A stretch of DNA of 64,000 nucleotides, taken from contig CALUXS010000001.1 in NCBI GenBank assembly GCA_944324805.1, positions 186,001 through 250,000 on the forward strand, read 5' to 3'. The DNA comes from an uncultured Acholeplasmatales bacterium. GTDB taxonomy: Bacteria > Bacillota_I > Bacilli_A > Acholeplasmatales > Anaeroplasmataceae. The position numbers and the translations under genes were made by a program. Shown here one piece after another: positions 31,334 through 39,304 of this stretch; position 1 is the first letter of the stretch, and every line of letters starts with the position of its first letter. The notes beneath the pieces were generated by a model, which was given only the letters and a program-made list of their open reading frames with translations, was not told where the DNA came from and did not search any database.

Positions 31334-33214
31334 ATGCAAATTAGCTATAAGGATAAATATTTTGATTTATTAAAAAAAATCTATAAAACTAAAGAAGAAG
31401 TAGGAACAGAAATAATAAATTTAAAAGCTATTTTAGCACTACCTAAAGGAACAGAACACTTCATGAGTGACTTACATGGAGAATATGAAGCATTTAGACA
31501 TATTTTAAACAACTGTTCTGGTGTAATTAGAGAAAAAGTAGATATAATATTTCCTTATATGAGTGAGGAGGATAAAAAGAATTTTTGCACATTAATTTAT
31601 TATCCTGAAGAAAAACTTTCTTTATTAGATAATGAGGGTATCCTAACTAAGGAATGGTATCTAGACACTTTAAAAAAATTAATTATACTAACTAGTTATA
31701 TATCATCTAAATATACAAGAGCTAAAGTTAAAAAAGCAATAAAGCCACAATTTTCATATATAATTGATGAATTAATTCATACTAAAGACAATCAAGAAAC
31801 TAATATACAAGATTATTTTTCGAATATTTTAAATGCAATTATTGATATTGATTGCCCTAATAGTTTTATCAAGGAGTTCGCACGTTTGATAAAGACTTTA
31901 GCTGTTGATCATCTACATGTAGCTGGAGATATATATGATAGAGGACCTAGACCAGATAAAATAGTTGATTTATTGATGGAACATCACTCAATAGATATTG
32001 AATGGGGGAATCATGATATTCTTTGGTTTGGCGCTGCAGCAGGTATACCTGTTTGTGTATTTACAGTTTTGTACAACAATTTAAAGTATGATAATATACA
32101 AGTTCTTGAAAATTCTTATGGAATAAGCTTAAGAAAATTGATAAACTATGCTAATGCATTATATATAGATAGTAATAATAATATTAATCCTGTTATAAAA
32201 ACAATTCTTTTGCTTTTATTAAAGTTAGAAGGAAAAGTTATTAAAGAGAATCCAAGTTTTGGCTTAAATGAGCGTTTAGTTTTAGATAAAATTAATTATG
32301 AAAAAGGATTATATATAGTTGATGGAAATTCATATGAGTTAAAGGATAAAAATTTAAAAAATATAAATCCTAATAATCCTTATGAAATAAGCAGTGTTGA
32401 ACAAGAAATAATAGATGATTTATGCTATGATTTTACCCATAGTGTAAGATTACATACACATTTAAAATTTTTATTAGATAAGGGTAGCGTATATAAATGT
32501 TATAATGGTAATTTAATTTATCATGGCTGTATTCCATTAGATCAAAATGGAAATTTCAAAGAAGTTGATGTTTTAGGCGAAAAACTATCAGGTAAAAAGC
32601 TTTTAGATAAAATTGATTTATTAATCAGACATGTTATGTTAAAAAAAGCAACGAAACAAGAACGTGATTATATGTATTATCTATGGGGTGGTTTTGATTC
32701 GCCATTTACAGGTCGTATATATAAAACTTTTGAACTTCAATTTATCACAGAAAAAAAATTACAATCAGAGCCGCGTAATCCTTACTATGAATACCGAAAT
32801 AGTGAAGAAAAATGTCTTTCTATTTTAAAAGAATTTGATCTTCCTTCTACGGGGCATATAATAAATGGTCATTTACCTGTGAAGGCTAAAAATGGTGAAA
32901 ATCCAATTATGGCTAATGGAAGATTAATTATTATAGATGGAGGTTTTTGTAAGGCCTATCATGCTAAAACAGGAATTGCAGGCTATACACTCATTGCAAA
33001 TTCTCATGGTTTAAGAATAAAGGCACATAGTGATTTTTCATCGATAGAGGAAGTGCTAAAAAATAATTCGGATATAATATCTGCTTCTACAATTATTGAA
33101 ACATCAAAAAATAGAATACATGTTAGAGATACATATAAAGGATTAGAAATAAATGAAAATGTTTCTATTTTAACTAAATTATTAGAGGAGTATAGAAAGG
33201 AAGAAAAGAAATAA
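31334..33214 (+). CDS. fbp: fructose-1,6-bisphosphatase, class III
   Basis: A 626-residue metal-dependent enzyme of gluconeogenesis that converts fructose 1,6-bisphosphate to fructose 6-phosphate. FMSDLHGEYEAFRHIL, AGDIYDRGPRPDKI and IEWGNHDILWFG are the metallophosphatase motifs of the Bacillus-type FBPase. AAGGGTGAT precedes ATG 31334; a longer frame from 31292 would include the promoter and is rejected. Its stop overlaps the next start by one base. Confidence 0.95.
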   Translation: MQISYKDKYFDLLKKIYKTKEEVGTEIINLKAILALPKGTEHFMSDLHGEYEAFRHILNNCSGVIREKVDIIFPYMSEEDKKNFCTLIYYPEEKLSLLDNEGILTKEWYLDTLKKLIILTSYISSKYTRAKVKKAIKPQFSYIIDELIHTKDNQETNIQDYFSNILNAIIDIDCPNSFIKEFARLIKTLAVDHLHVAGDIYDRGPRPDKIVDLLMEHHSIDIEWGNHDILWFGAAAGIPVCVFTVLYNNLKYDNIQVLENSYGISLRKLINYANALYIDSNNNINPVIKTILLLLLKLEGKVIKENPSFGLNERLVLDKINYEKGLYIVDGNSYELKDKNLKNINPNNPYEISSVEQEIIDDLCYDFTHSVRLHTHLKFLLDKGSVYKCYNGNLIYHGCIPLDQNGNFKEVDVLGEKLSGKKLLDKIDLLIRHVMLKKATKQERDYMYYLWGGFDSPFTGRIYKTFELQFITEKKLQSEPRNPYYEYRNSEEKCLSILKEFDLPSTGHIINGHLPVKAKNGENPIMANGRLIIIDGGFCKAYHAKTGIAGYTLIANSHGLRIKAHSDFSSIEEVLKNNSDIISASTIIETSKNRIHVRDTYKGLEINENVSILTKLLEEYRKEEKK

Positions 33215-34107
33215 TGAAACGTCTTATTAGTGCTTATGCTAGTGATATTAAAAATTTAACAAAAGAAGAATTAAAACAAGCAATTTTAGCTAGCGAGGGA
33301 AGAACGATTATGTCTGAGACAATTGTTAGTTTTGAAACACCTTTAAGAAATGTCTCAAATCCTGAAATTGCAAGAGCTTTTGGCGCAGATATGATATTAT
33401 TGAATTTTTTTGATTGTAACAAGCCTATTATAAACGGACTACCAAATGTCAAAAATCCTATTAAACTATTAAAAAAATACACAGGATTACCAATTGGTTG
33501 TAATCTAGAGCCAGTTGATTTTAACACGAAATTATTAGAAGATCGTATTATAATAAGTGAAGGAAGACAAGCAACAAAGGAAACTTTTTTAAAAGCTAAT
33601 GAACTTGGTTTAGACTATATATGTTTAACAGGTAACCCTGGTGTAGGTGTTTCAAATCAAACTATTTTAGAAAGTATAAAATGTGCAAAAGAAAACTTTA
33701 ATGGTCTAATAATTGCAGGGAAAATGCATGGAGCAGGCGTTAAAGAAAAGATTTTTGATTTGAATATTATAAAAAGTTTCATAGATGCAGGAGCAGATAT
33801 TATTTTACTACCCGCACTAAATACTGTACCTGGCGTAACTGAAAATGATTTAAGGGAAGCATGCACGTTCATTCACGAAAATAATGCATTAGCATTAGCA
33901 GCAATTGGAACTAGTCAAGAAAGCTCAGATGAAAATACAATTAGGGAAATTGGACTCGCAAACAAAAGATGTGGTGTAGATATTTCCCACATTGGTGATG
34001 CCGGATATGGTGGAATAGCATTGCCAGAAAATATTATGACTTTAAGCGTAGCAATAAAGGGAAGAAGACATACATATTTTAGAATGTCAGCTTCTATAAA
34101 TAGATAG
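33214..34107 (+). CDS. DUF7916-type TIM-barrel protein
   Basis: A 297-residue predicted (beta/alpha)8 protein of a conserved but uncharacterised family. Recurrent blocks are LISAYASDIKNLTKEELKQA, PIGCNLEPVDFN, YICLTGNPGVGVSN, IIAGKMHGAGV, AIGTSQESSDENTIREIGLA and HIGDAGYGGIA. I associate these with the DUF7916 family. Phosphate-binding loops and invariant Asp and His suggest an enzyme on a phosphorylated metabolite; nothing more is claimed. The overlap with fbp suggests a link to sugar-phosphate metabolism. Confidence 0.75.
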   Translation: MKRLISAYASDIKNLTKEELKQAILASEGRTIMSETIVSFETPLRNVSNPEIARAFGADMILLNFFDCNKPIINGLPNVKNPIKLLKKYTGLPIGCNLEPVDFNTKLLEDRIIISEGRQATKETFLKANELGLDYICLTGNPGVGVSNQTILESIKCAKENFNGLIIAGKMHGAGVKEKIFDLNIIKSFIDAGADIILLPALNTVPGVTENDLREACTFIHENNALALAAIGTSQESSDENTIREIGLANKRCGVDISHIGDAGYGGIALPENIMTLSVAIKGRRHTYFRMSASINR

Positions 34108-34123
34108 TGTTAGGTGATTCACT

Positions 34124-34705
34124 TTGAAAGGGTACATTATTACTTTAATAGGTTCAATAATTATAATTTTATTTTTAAATATTTTAATTTTTCCATATAT
34201 TATGTGGCAAAAATTACTAGAATACATTTTAATATCAATTGCAATTTGTGCGACTGGTATTTCATTTCTTTCACTTTTTGTAAGAATAATTCCTAGAAGT
34301 TTTTTCTCTTATAATTTATTCTTATTTAAAACTTATTCCGTTGAGGAGCATTTTTATAGATTAATCAAAATAAAAGATTGGAAGGAAAAAATACCTGAGA
34401 TGGGTAGTACAGCTGGTTTTCCTAAAAATAAGGTTTTAGAACCAAGAAATAATAAATATTTAAAGCGTTTTTTAGAAGAAAACTGTATTGCCGAATTTAT
34501 ACATTTATTTTCGATTATTATCGCAACGACTATTTTTGCTTATTTGCCTAAACAATTTCATTTAACAATAGGTATTCCTGTTTTTTTAGTTAACGCATAT
34601 TTCAATATTTTACCATTAATGGTACAAAGATACTTAAGACCTAAATTGATAAGATTATATAAAAAGTCACAAGCAATTGTTTTAGAAAAAATATGTAATG
34701 AATAG
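34124..34705 (+). CDS. membrane protein of the CrtO-type acyltransferase family
   Basis: 193 residues, TTG start behind AGGTGAT. Hydrophobic helices lie at about 3-28, 33-55, 123-143 and 146-168. The pattern EEHFYRLIKIKDWKEKIPEM...YLKRFLEENCIAEFIHLFS...NILPLMVQRYLRPKL follows glycosyl-4,4'-diaponeurosporenoate acyltransferase (CrtO) relatives. No carotenoid genes are near, so the acyl acceptor is unknown and could be another membrane glycolipid. Confidence 0.62.
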   Translation: MKGYIITLIGSIIIILFLNILIFPYIMWQKLLEYILISIAICATGISFLSLFVRIIPRSFFSYNLFLFKTYSVEEHFYRLIKIKDWKEKIPEMGSTAGFPKNKVLEPRNNKYLKRFLEENCIAEFIHLFSIIIATTIFAYLPKQFHLTIGIPVFLVNAYFNILPLMVQRYLRPKLIRLYKKSQAIVLEKICNE

Positions 34706-34710
34706 GGGGT

Positions 34711-34740
34711 GCACTTAGATTTTTATCTAAGTGCTTATTT
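34711..34740 (+). terminator. hairpin between the CrtO-like and GNAT-AlkD genes
   Basis: A perfect 10-bp stem GCACTTAGAT/ATCTAAGTGC with a TTTT loop. The tail is short (TTATTT), and it ends 8 bp before the next ATG, so it might also hinder translation. Confidence 0.65.
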
Positions 34741-34742
34741 AT

Positions 34743-35897
34743 ATGAAATATTGTAAATTACAAGAAGAGGATATTAATGAATTGATTATTCTCAAAAATC
34801 AAGTCAAGGAAAGAATAATAAAAAGCAATTTACCTATTTGGTTAGGTGAATATCCAAGTGATGAAACTTTATTAAATGATATAAAAAATGGTTTCGCTAG
34901 AGCTCTAAAAATTAATGAGGAAATTATTGCCTACGCTACATTGCATAAAGATTCGTATGAATATGAAAAAGGAACATTTAAAAGAGAAAATTTAATGTCT
35001 TTTGGTAGGGTTATGGTGAAAACAAATTACCTACATATGCATATAGGATACAAATTATTAGAAAACATCATCAATGAGGTAAAGGAAAATGGTAGCATAG
35101 GTATAGGAATATTAGTTGATAGATGCAATATTAAAGCATTAAACTTATATAAATCATTAGGTTTTAAATATGAAGGGCAGGGAATATTCCCATGGGCAAC
35201 TTTAGATAAGTATACTTTATATTTTGATATAAAAAAAACGGATATAATTAACTATTTGCTTTATGAAAATCAGGATGAAAAATATAGAGAATTTTCTAAA
35301 AAATTGACACCTAATTGCAATAAAGAAATTATAGGTGTTAGGGTCCCTATTTTAAGAAAAATCGCAAAAAATTTAGAATTAGAATATATATATCAATGTG
35401 ATTTTAAAACAGTTGAATCATCACTTTTAGCATGTTACTTAATGAAAAAAGTTAAAAGAAATGCCTTTTCATATCTTGAACATATACTGCCAAATGTATG
35501 TTGTTGGTCTATAAGTGATGCATTAGCTCAGGAATTTATTTATGCTAAAATTAATCCAAAAGAAACATTTGAATATTTAAAGAATTTAGTAAATTCAAAC
35601 GAAACTTATAAAATTAGAGTAGCACTAGTAATATATCTAAGATATTTTAATAATGATGATTATAATAATAAAATCCTAAACATTGTAAAAACAATTAAAA
35701 ATCGTGATTATTATGTTGATATGGGACTAGCTTGGTTATTAACAGAAATATCTATTAAAAATTTGGAATTAGGTATTAACTATGTTAACAACAATTTTGA
35801 TATAAAGTTAAAGAAAATGTATTGTAGAAAGATGCTTGATTCATATCAAATTACTAATGAAATAAAGGAAAGGATAAAAGAAATATGCAGATATTAG
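34743..35897 (+). CDS. GNAT acetyltransferase fused to an AlkD-like DNA glycosylase domain
   Basis: 384 residues. Residues 1-160 have the GNAT fold: FGRVMVKTNYLHMHIGYKLL for acetyl-CoA binding, then NIKALNLYKSLGFKYEGQGI. Residues 170-384 are HEAT-like helices of the ALKD family (KYREFSKKLTPN, IIGVRVPILRKIAKNL, WSISDALAQEF, MGLAWLLTEIS), which excise alkylated bases. The fusion is in a single uninterrupted frame. No clear ribosome site, since a hairpin ends just upstream; a GTG at 34731 is an alternative start. The next gene overlaps by 13 bp. Confidence 0.8.
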   Translation: MKYCKLQEEDINELIILKNQVKERIIKSNLPIWLGEYPSDETLLNDIKNGFARALKINEEIIAYATLHKDSYEYEKGTFKRENLMSFGRVMVKTNYLHMHIGYKLLENIINEVKENGSIGIGILVDRCNIKALNLYKSLGFKYEGQGIFPWATLDKYTLYFDIKKTDIINYLLYENQDEKYREFSKKLTPNCNKEIIGVRVPILRKIAKNLELEYIYQCDFKTVESSLLACYLMKKVKRNAFSYLEHILPNVCCWSISDALAQEFIYAKINPKETFEYLKNLVNSNETYKIRVALVIYLRYFNNDDYNNKILNIVKTIKNRDYYVDMGLAWLLTEISIKNLELGINYVNNNFDIKLKKMYCRKMLDSYQITNEIKERIKEICRY

Positions 35898-36517
35898 ATG
35901 AATTGTTATTAAAGGATAAAGATTTTAATGAAGATATTTTGTCACAAAATTTATATATGTCTTATGATAAGTATAGTGCTTTAAGAAAAGAATATAAGAA
36001 TGTTTTAAAACATATAAAGGTTTATACTAATTATAAAATATTGAATGAAAAAACAACAAATTTACCAGAATTACATAAAGAAGAATTATTTTTAGTGAAA
36101 ACAAATAAAAATGAACTATTCATAAGACTTGTGTATGATGATGGGAAACTAATGGATATTTTAATTTACACATATGAAAAAAATCTTGAATACTTAAATA
36201 ACTTTTTTAGAAAAGAAGAAATAATTATCCCAACTGAGTTAAAAAAGATATATGATAATGCTAAAACTGCAGTTATTATAAAAAAAGATAATAATAAAAC
36301 TCTTTTAGTAAAGGCAACTAAAAGTTTCTATGAAATAATAAAGTATGAGGATTGGGACTATCAAAATAAATTTCAAAATTTATTAGATTCACACATATTA
36401 AGTCTTAGTGAAGAAGCTAACTATGTAAATGTTTTATTGAAAGATAGTGAAGGAAAAGAAATTGCTAAAGAATTTAAATATATGATTTTAGATGATTATG
36501 AGCTTTGGTTTATTTGA
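35885..36517 (+). CDS. hypothetical protein
   Basis: 210 residues, family not recognised. An N-terminal helical third (LDELLLKDKDFNEDILSQ, YMSYDKYSALRKEYK) looks like a small DNA-binding-type domain. The rest alternates strands and helices (LFLVKTNKNELFIRLVYDDG, TAVIIKKDNNKTLLVKATKS). No signal peptide or membrane helix. It starts inside the GNAT-AlkD gene. Confidence 0.72.
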   Translation: MQILDELLLKDKDFNEDILSQNLYMSYDKYSALRKEYKNVLKHIKVYTNYKILNEKTTNLPELHKEELFLVKTNKNELFIRLVYDDGKLMDILIYTYEKNLEYLNNFFRKEEIIIPTELKKIYDNAKTAVIIKKDNNKTLLVKATKSFYEIIKYEDWDYQNKFQNLLDSHILSLSEEANYVNVLLKDSEGKEIAKEFKYMILDDYELWFI

Positions 36518-36541
36518 ATTTAAGCAAAAATATAGTATAAT
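36514..36541 (+). promoter_or_regulatory. promoter for thyA operon
   Basis: TTGAAT (36514-36519), a 16-bp spacer and TATAAT (36536-36541), overlapping the end of the preceding gene. A leader of about 65 nt precedes thyA. Confidence 0.68.
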
Positions 36542-36614
36542 TATAGAATTAGAAAGTATTATGGAAAGGAAAAATCAATAAAGGAAGTTATTTTTTGTTG
36601 ATTAAAGTGATTAA

Positions 36615-37481
36615 ATGAAACAATATTTAGATCTATGCCATTACATATTAGAAAATGGACATAAAAAAGATGATAGAACAAATACTGGTACCATTTCAAT
36701 TTTTGGTTATCAAATGCATTTTAATTTGAATGAAGGATTCCCACTATTAACTACAAAAAGGGTTCACTTAAAAAGTATTATCCATGAATTATTGTGGTTT
36801 ATTTCAGGGTCAACAAATATAAAATATTTAGTTGATAACGATGTTAGAATTTGGAATGATTGGCCATATGCTAAATATAAAGCAAGTGAATCTTTTAAGG
36901 GTGAAACAATTGAAGAATTTGCAGAAAAAATTAAAAATGATTCTAAATTTGCAGAAGAATGGGGAGATTTAGGCCCTGTCTATGGTAAACAATGGCGAAA
37001 TTTTAACGGTGTTGACCAATTAACAAAGCTAATTGAACAAATAAAAACAAATCCTAATAGCAGAAGGTTAATAATTTCAGCATGGAATCCTGCCGAGGTT
37101 GATGATATGGCTTTACCACCATGCCATTCATTTATGCAGTTTTATGTATGTGATGGTAAACTATCTTGTCAATTATATCAAAGAAGCGCAGATGTATTTT
37201 TGGGAGTTCCTTTTAATATTGCCTCATATGCTTTATTCACAATGATGATAGCTCAGGTATGTAATTTGGGATTAGGAGAATTTGTTCATACTCTAGGTGA
37301 TGCACATATCTATTTGAATCATCTAGAGCAAATTAATAAGCAATTAAAAAGAACACCACGTCAATTACCAATAATGAAAATTAATCCAAATGTTAAGTCT
37401 ATATTTGATTTTAAGTTTGATGATTTTACATTAGAGGGTTATGATCCATATAAAGGTATAAAGGGGAAAGTTGCAGTATGA
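36615..37481 (+). CDS. thyA: thymidylate synthase
   Basis: A 288-residue enzyme that methylates dUMP to dTMP with methylene-tetrahydrofolate, giving dihydrofolate. [33 protein letters not shown], the catalytic Cys in [33 protein letters not shown] and [15 protein letters not shown] are canonical. AAAGTGAT stands in for a ribosome site. Stop and next start share ATGA, coupling it to folA, which regenerates the folate. Confidence 0.97.
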   Translation: MKQYLDLCHYILENGHKKDDRTNTGTISIFGYQMHFNLNEGFPLLTTKRVHLKSIIHELLWFISGSTNIKYLVDNDVRIWNDWPYAKYKASESFKGETIEEFAEKIKNDSKFAEEWGDLGPVYGKQWRNFNGVDQLTKLIEQIKTNPNSRRLIISAWNPAEVDDMALPPCHSFMQFYVCDGKLSCQLYQRSADVFLGVPFNIASYALFTMMIAQVCNLGLGEFVHTLGDAHIYLNHLEQINKQLKRTPRQLPIMKINPNVKSIFDFKFDDFTLEGYDPYKGIKGKVAV

Positions 37482-37951
37482 TAAGTTTAATATGGGCAAT
37501 GGCTAAAAATAGATTAATAGGTAAAGATAATTTAATTCCTTGGCATATTAAAGAGGATTTATTATATTATAAGTCAAAAACCAAAGGTAAGACAGTTCTT
37601 ATGGGTGAAGCAACATATGATTCTTTAAAAGGATATTATAAAAATAGACCACTTCCATACGGAAAAATATATGTTGCAAGTCTAAGTGAAAGAGAATTCG
37701 ATGATGCAATAAAAGTAACAAATTTAGTGGATTTTTTGAATAATAACCAAGAAGATATAATGGTTGTAGGCGGAAGAACTATCTATTCTATTTGTTTACC
37801 ATATGCTGATTATTTATATATTTCACTTGTAAAAGGAGATTATGAAGGGAATGTATATTTTCCGGAATTTGATTTAAATATGTATAAAGAGATTAGTAAG
37901 AATGAAACTGAACAAGTTACTTACTATATATATGAAAGAAATAGGGTGTAA
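37478..37951 (+). CDS. folA: dihydrofolate reductase
   Basis: A 157-residue NADPH-dependent enzyme that restores tetrahydrofolate after thymidylate synthesis. [20 protein letters not shown] carries the start strand and substrate loop, with Glu/Asp in [21 protein letters not shown] and [19 protein letters not shown] fit the cofactor-binding strands. It is coupled to thyA, and plsC follows after 2 bp. Confidence 0.94.
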   Translation: MISLIWAMAKNRLIGKDNLIPWHIKEDLLYYKSKTKGKTVLMGEATYDSLKGYYKNRPLPYGKIYVASLSEREFDDAIKVTNLVDFLNNNQEDIMVVGGRTIYSICLPYADYLYISLVKGDYEGNVYFPEFDLNMYKEISKNETEQVTYYIYERNRV

Positions 37952-37953
37952 AA

Positions 37954-38751
37954 ATGTTAACTATAATTATTTTACTAGTTGCTTTTGTAGGATTTACGTT
38001 ACTTTGGAGTTTATTACCATTAGTAAGCGCATGGTGGTGGATATTATATATTTTGCTAGGAGCAGTATTAACTGTATTAGCTTTTGCTATTTTTATTTTA
38101 ATTTTATTATTAATATTCAAAAGAACACCATATAATGGCAAATACAAGCATAAAATTGCTTGGCAAATTGTACAATTTATAAGAATAATTATGAATATAA
38201 AACTAGAGGTAGAGGGAATAGAAAATATACCTAATTCTACATTCGTAGTTTATGGAAATCATAAGTCAATGTTAGATGTTGTAATTATATATGAGGTCTA
38301 TCATAAAATAATGAGTGCAGTTGCAAAGAAAAATTTAGTTAAGGTTCCGGTCTTGAATAAGCTTATGGAAGCCTTTGAAGTAGTTCCTTTAGATCGAGAA
38401 AATGAACGTGAGGGTGTTAAAGCATTACTTCATGCTATTAGTCTAGTTAAGGGTGGATATAATATGCTTATTTTCCCTGAAGGTGGAATAAAATCTAGAG
38501 AGGTAGAGACAATGGTTGGTTTTAAAGCAGGAGCATTTAAATTAGCAACTAAAGCCCAAGCAATTATTTCACCAGTCAGCCTAATTGGAAGTTCAAAATT
38601 GTCAAAAAATGCACCATTTCATCGTACTAAAGTAAAAGTTATAATACATAAGCCAATCACACCTGCAGAATATGAAAATGAAAATACATTTGAATTAGGT
38701 GAAAAGGTAAGAGAAATAATTGATAATGGAGTTTTAAATAATAAAATTTAA
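37954..38751 (+). CDS. plsC: 1-acyl-sn-glycerol-3-phosphate acyltransferase
   Basis: A 265-residue membrane-bound enzyme that makes phosphatidic acid. The first 50 residues are hydrophobic (two helices). GNHKSMLDVVII is the HX4D catalytic motif, and FPEGGIKSR the phosphate-binding block. RENEREGVKALLHAISLVKGG is typical of PlsC. It is cotranscribed with folA. A small membrane protein follows with AAAGGAGG between. Confidence 0.92.
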   Translation: MLTIIILLVAFVGFTLLWSLLPLVSAWWWILYILLGAVLTVLAFAIFILILLLIFKRTPYNGKYKHKIAWQIVQFIRIIMNIKLEVEGIENIPNSTFVVYGNHKSMLDVVIIYEVYHKIMSAVAKKNLVKVPVLNKLMEAFEVVPLDRENEREGVKALLHAISLVKGGYNMLIFPEGGIKSREVETMVGFKAGAFKLATKAQAIISPVSLIGSSKLSKNAPFHRTKVKVIIHKPITPAEYENENTFELGEKVREIIDNGVLNNKI

Positions 38752-38762
38752 AGGAGGCTAAT

Positions 38763-39293
38763 ATGCAATATTTTATTTTAGCCGCAGTTTTAGTTTTTGT
38801 TATTTTTGTGTCTTTTGTAGTTGTTACTAATGTAAAACGAAAGAATAAAATGAAAAATGATGTTTTAAATTTATTAGAAAGAATTGCAGAAGAAAATAAA
38901 ATAAACAATTATAAATTGTATTACTATAGTAAAAGCGTCTATGATATATATTTTGAAACTTTAACACATGTATATTACATTAAATTAATTCCTAATTTTC
39001 AAAATGCTGAAATTTCTGTAAATAGTCCTTATAAATGGGAAGTTAGAGAAAATTTATCAGAAAGAAAACCTAAATTTATAGATGGAATTTATGAGTTTTT
39101 AAATATGAAAACATCAGATACAAAAAAGCAAATAAGTAAAATTGCAATAATTTATCCTAATGCAAGAGCGCTAATGCGCTATATTAATGAATGTGAATTA
39201 AATTTTGTATATCCTGATACTAATATAAGTGGTTGCTTTATTATGACTTATGAGAGTATTAATAGTAATCACGATTTAATTGATGGAAGATAG
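38763..39293 (+). CDS. hypothetical single-span membrane protein
   Basis: 176 residues. An N-terminal helix (about 3-22) with a basic stop (KRKNKMK) is followed by a soluble domain containing YDIYFETLTHVYYIKLIPNF and WEVRENLSERKP, and a second half KIAIIYPNARALMRYINECE. The layout, with a helix then a short alpha/beta domain, loosely recalls membrane-tethered nuclease-like folds, but no catalytic motif is clear. It lies between plsC and mutS2. Confidence 0.7.
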   Translation: MQYFILAAVLVFVIFVSFVVVTNVKRKNKMKNDVLNLLERIAEENKINNYKLYYYSKSVYDIYFETLTHVYYIKLIPNFQNAEISVNSPYKWEVRENLSERKPKFIDGIYEFLNMKTSDTKKQISKIAIIYPNARALMRYINECELNFVYPDTNISGCFIMTYESINSNHDLIDGR

Positions 39294-39304
39294 AAAGGAG
39301 TATT

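Noticed and set aside
34114-34296. 60-codon frame at the start of the CrtO-like gene
   Set aside because: A shadow in another frame; the overlapping gene has better start context and membrane topology.
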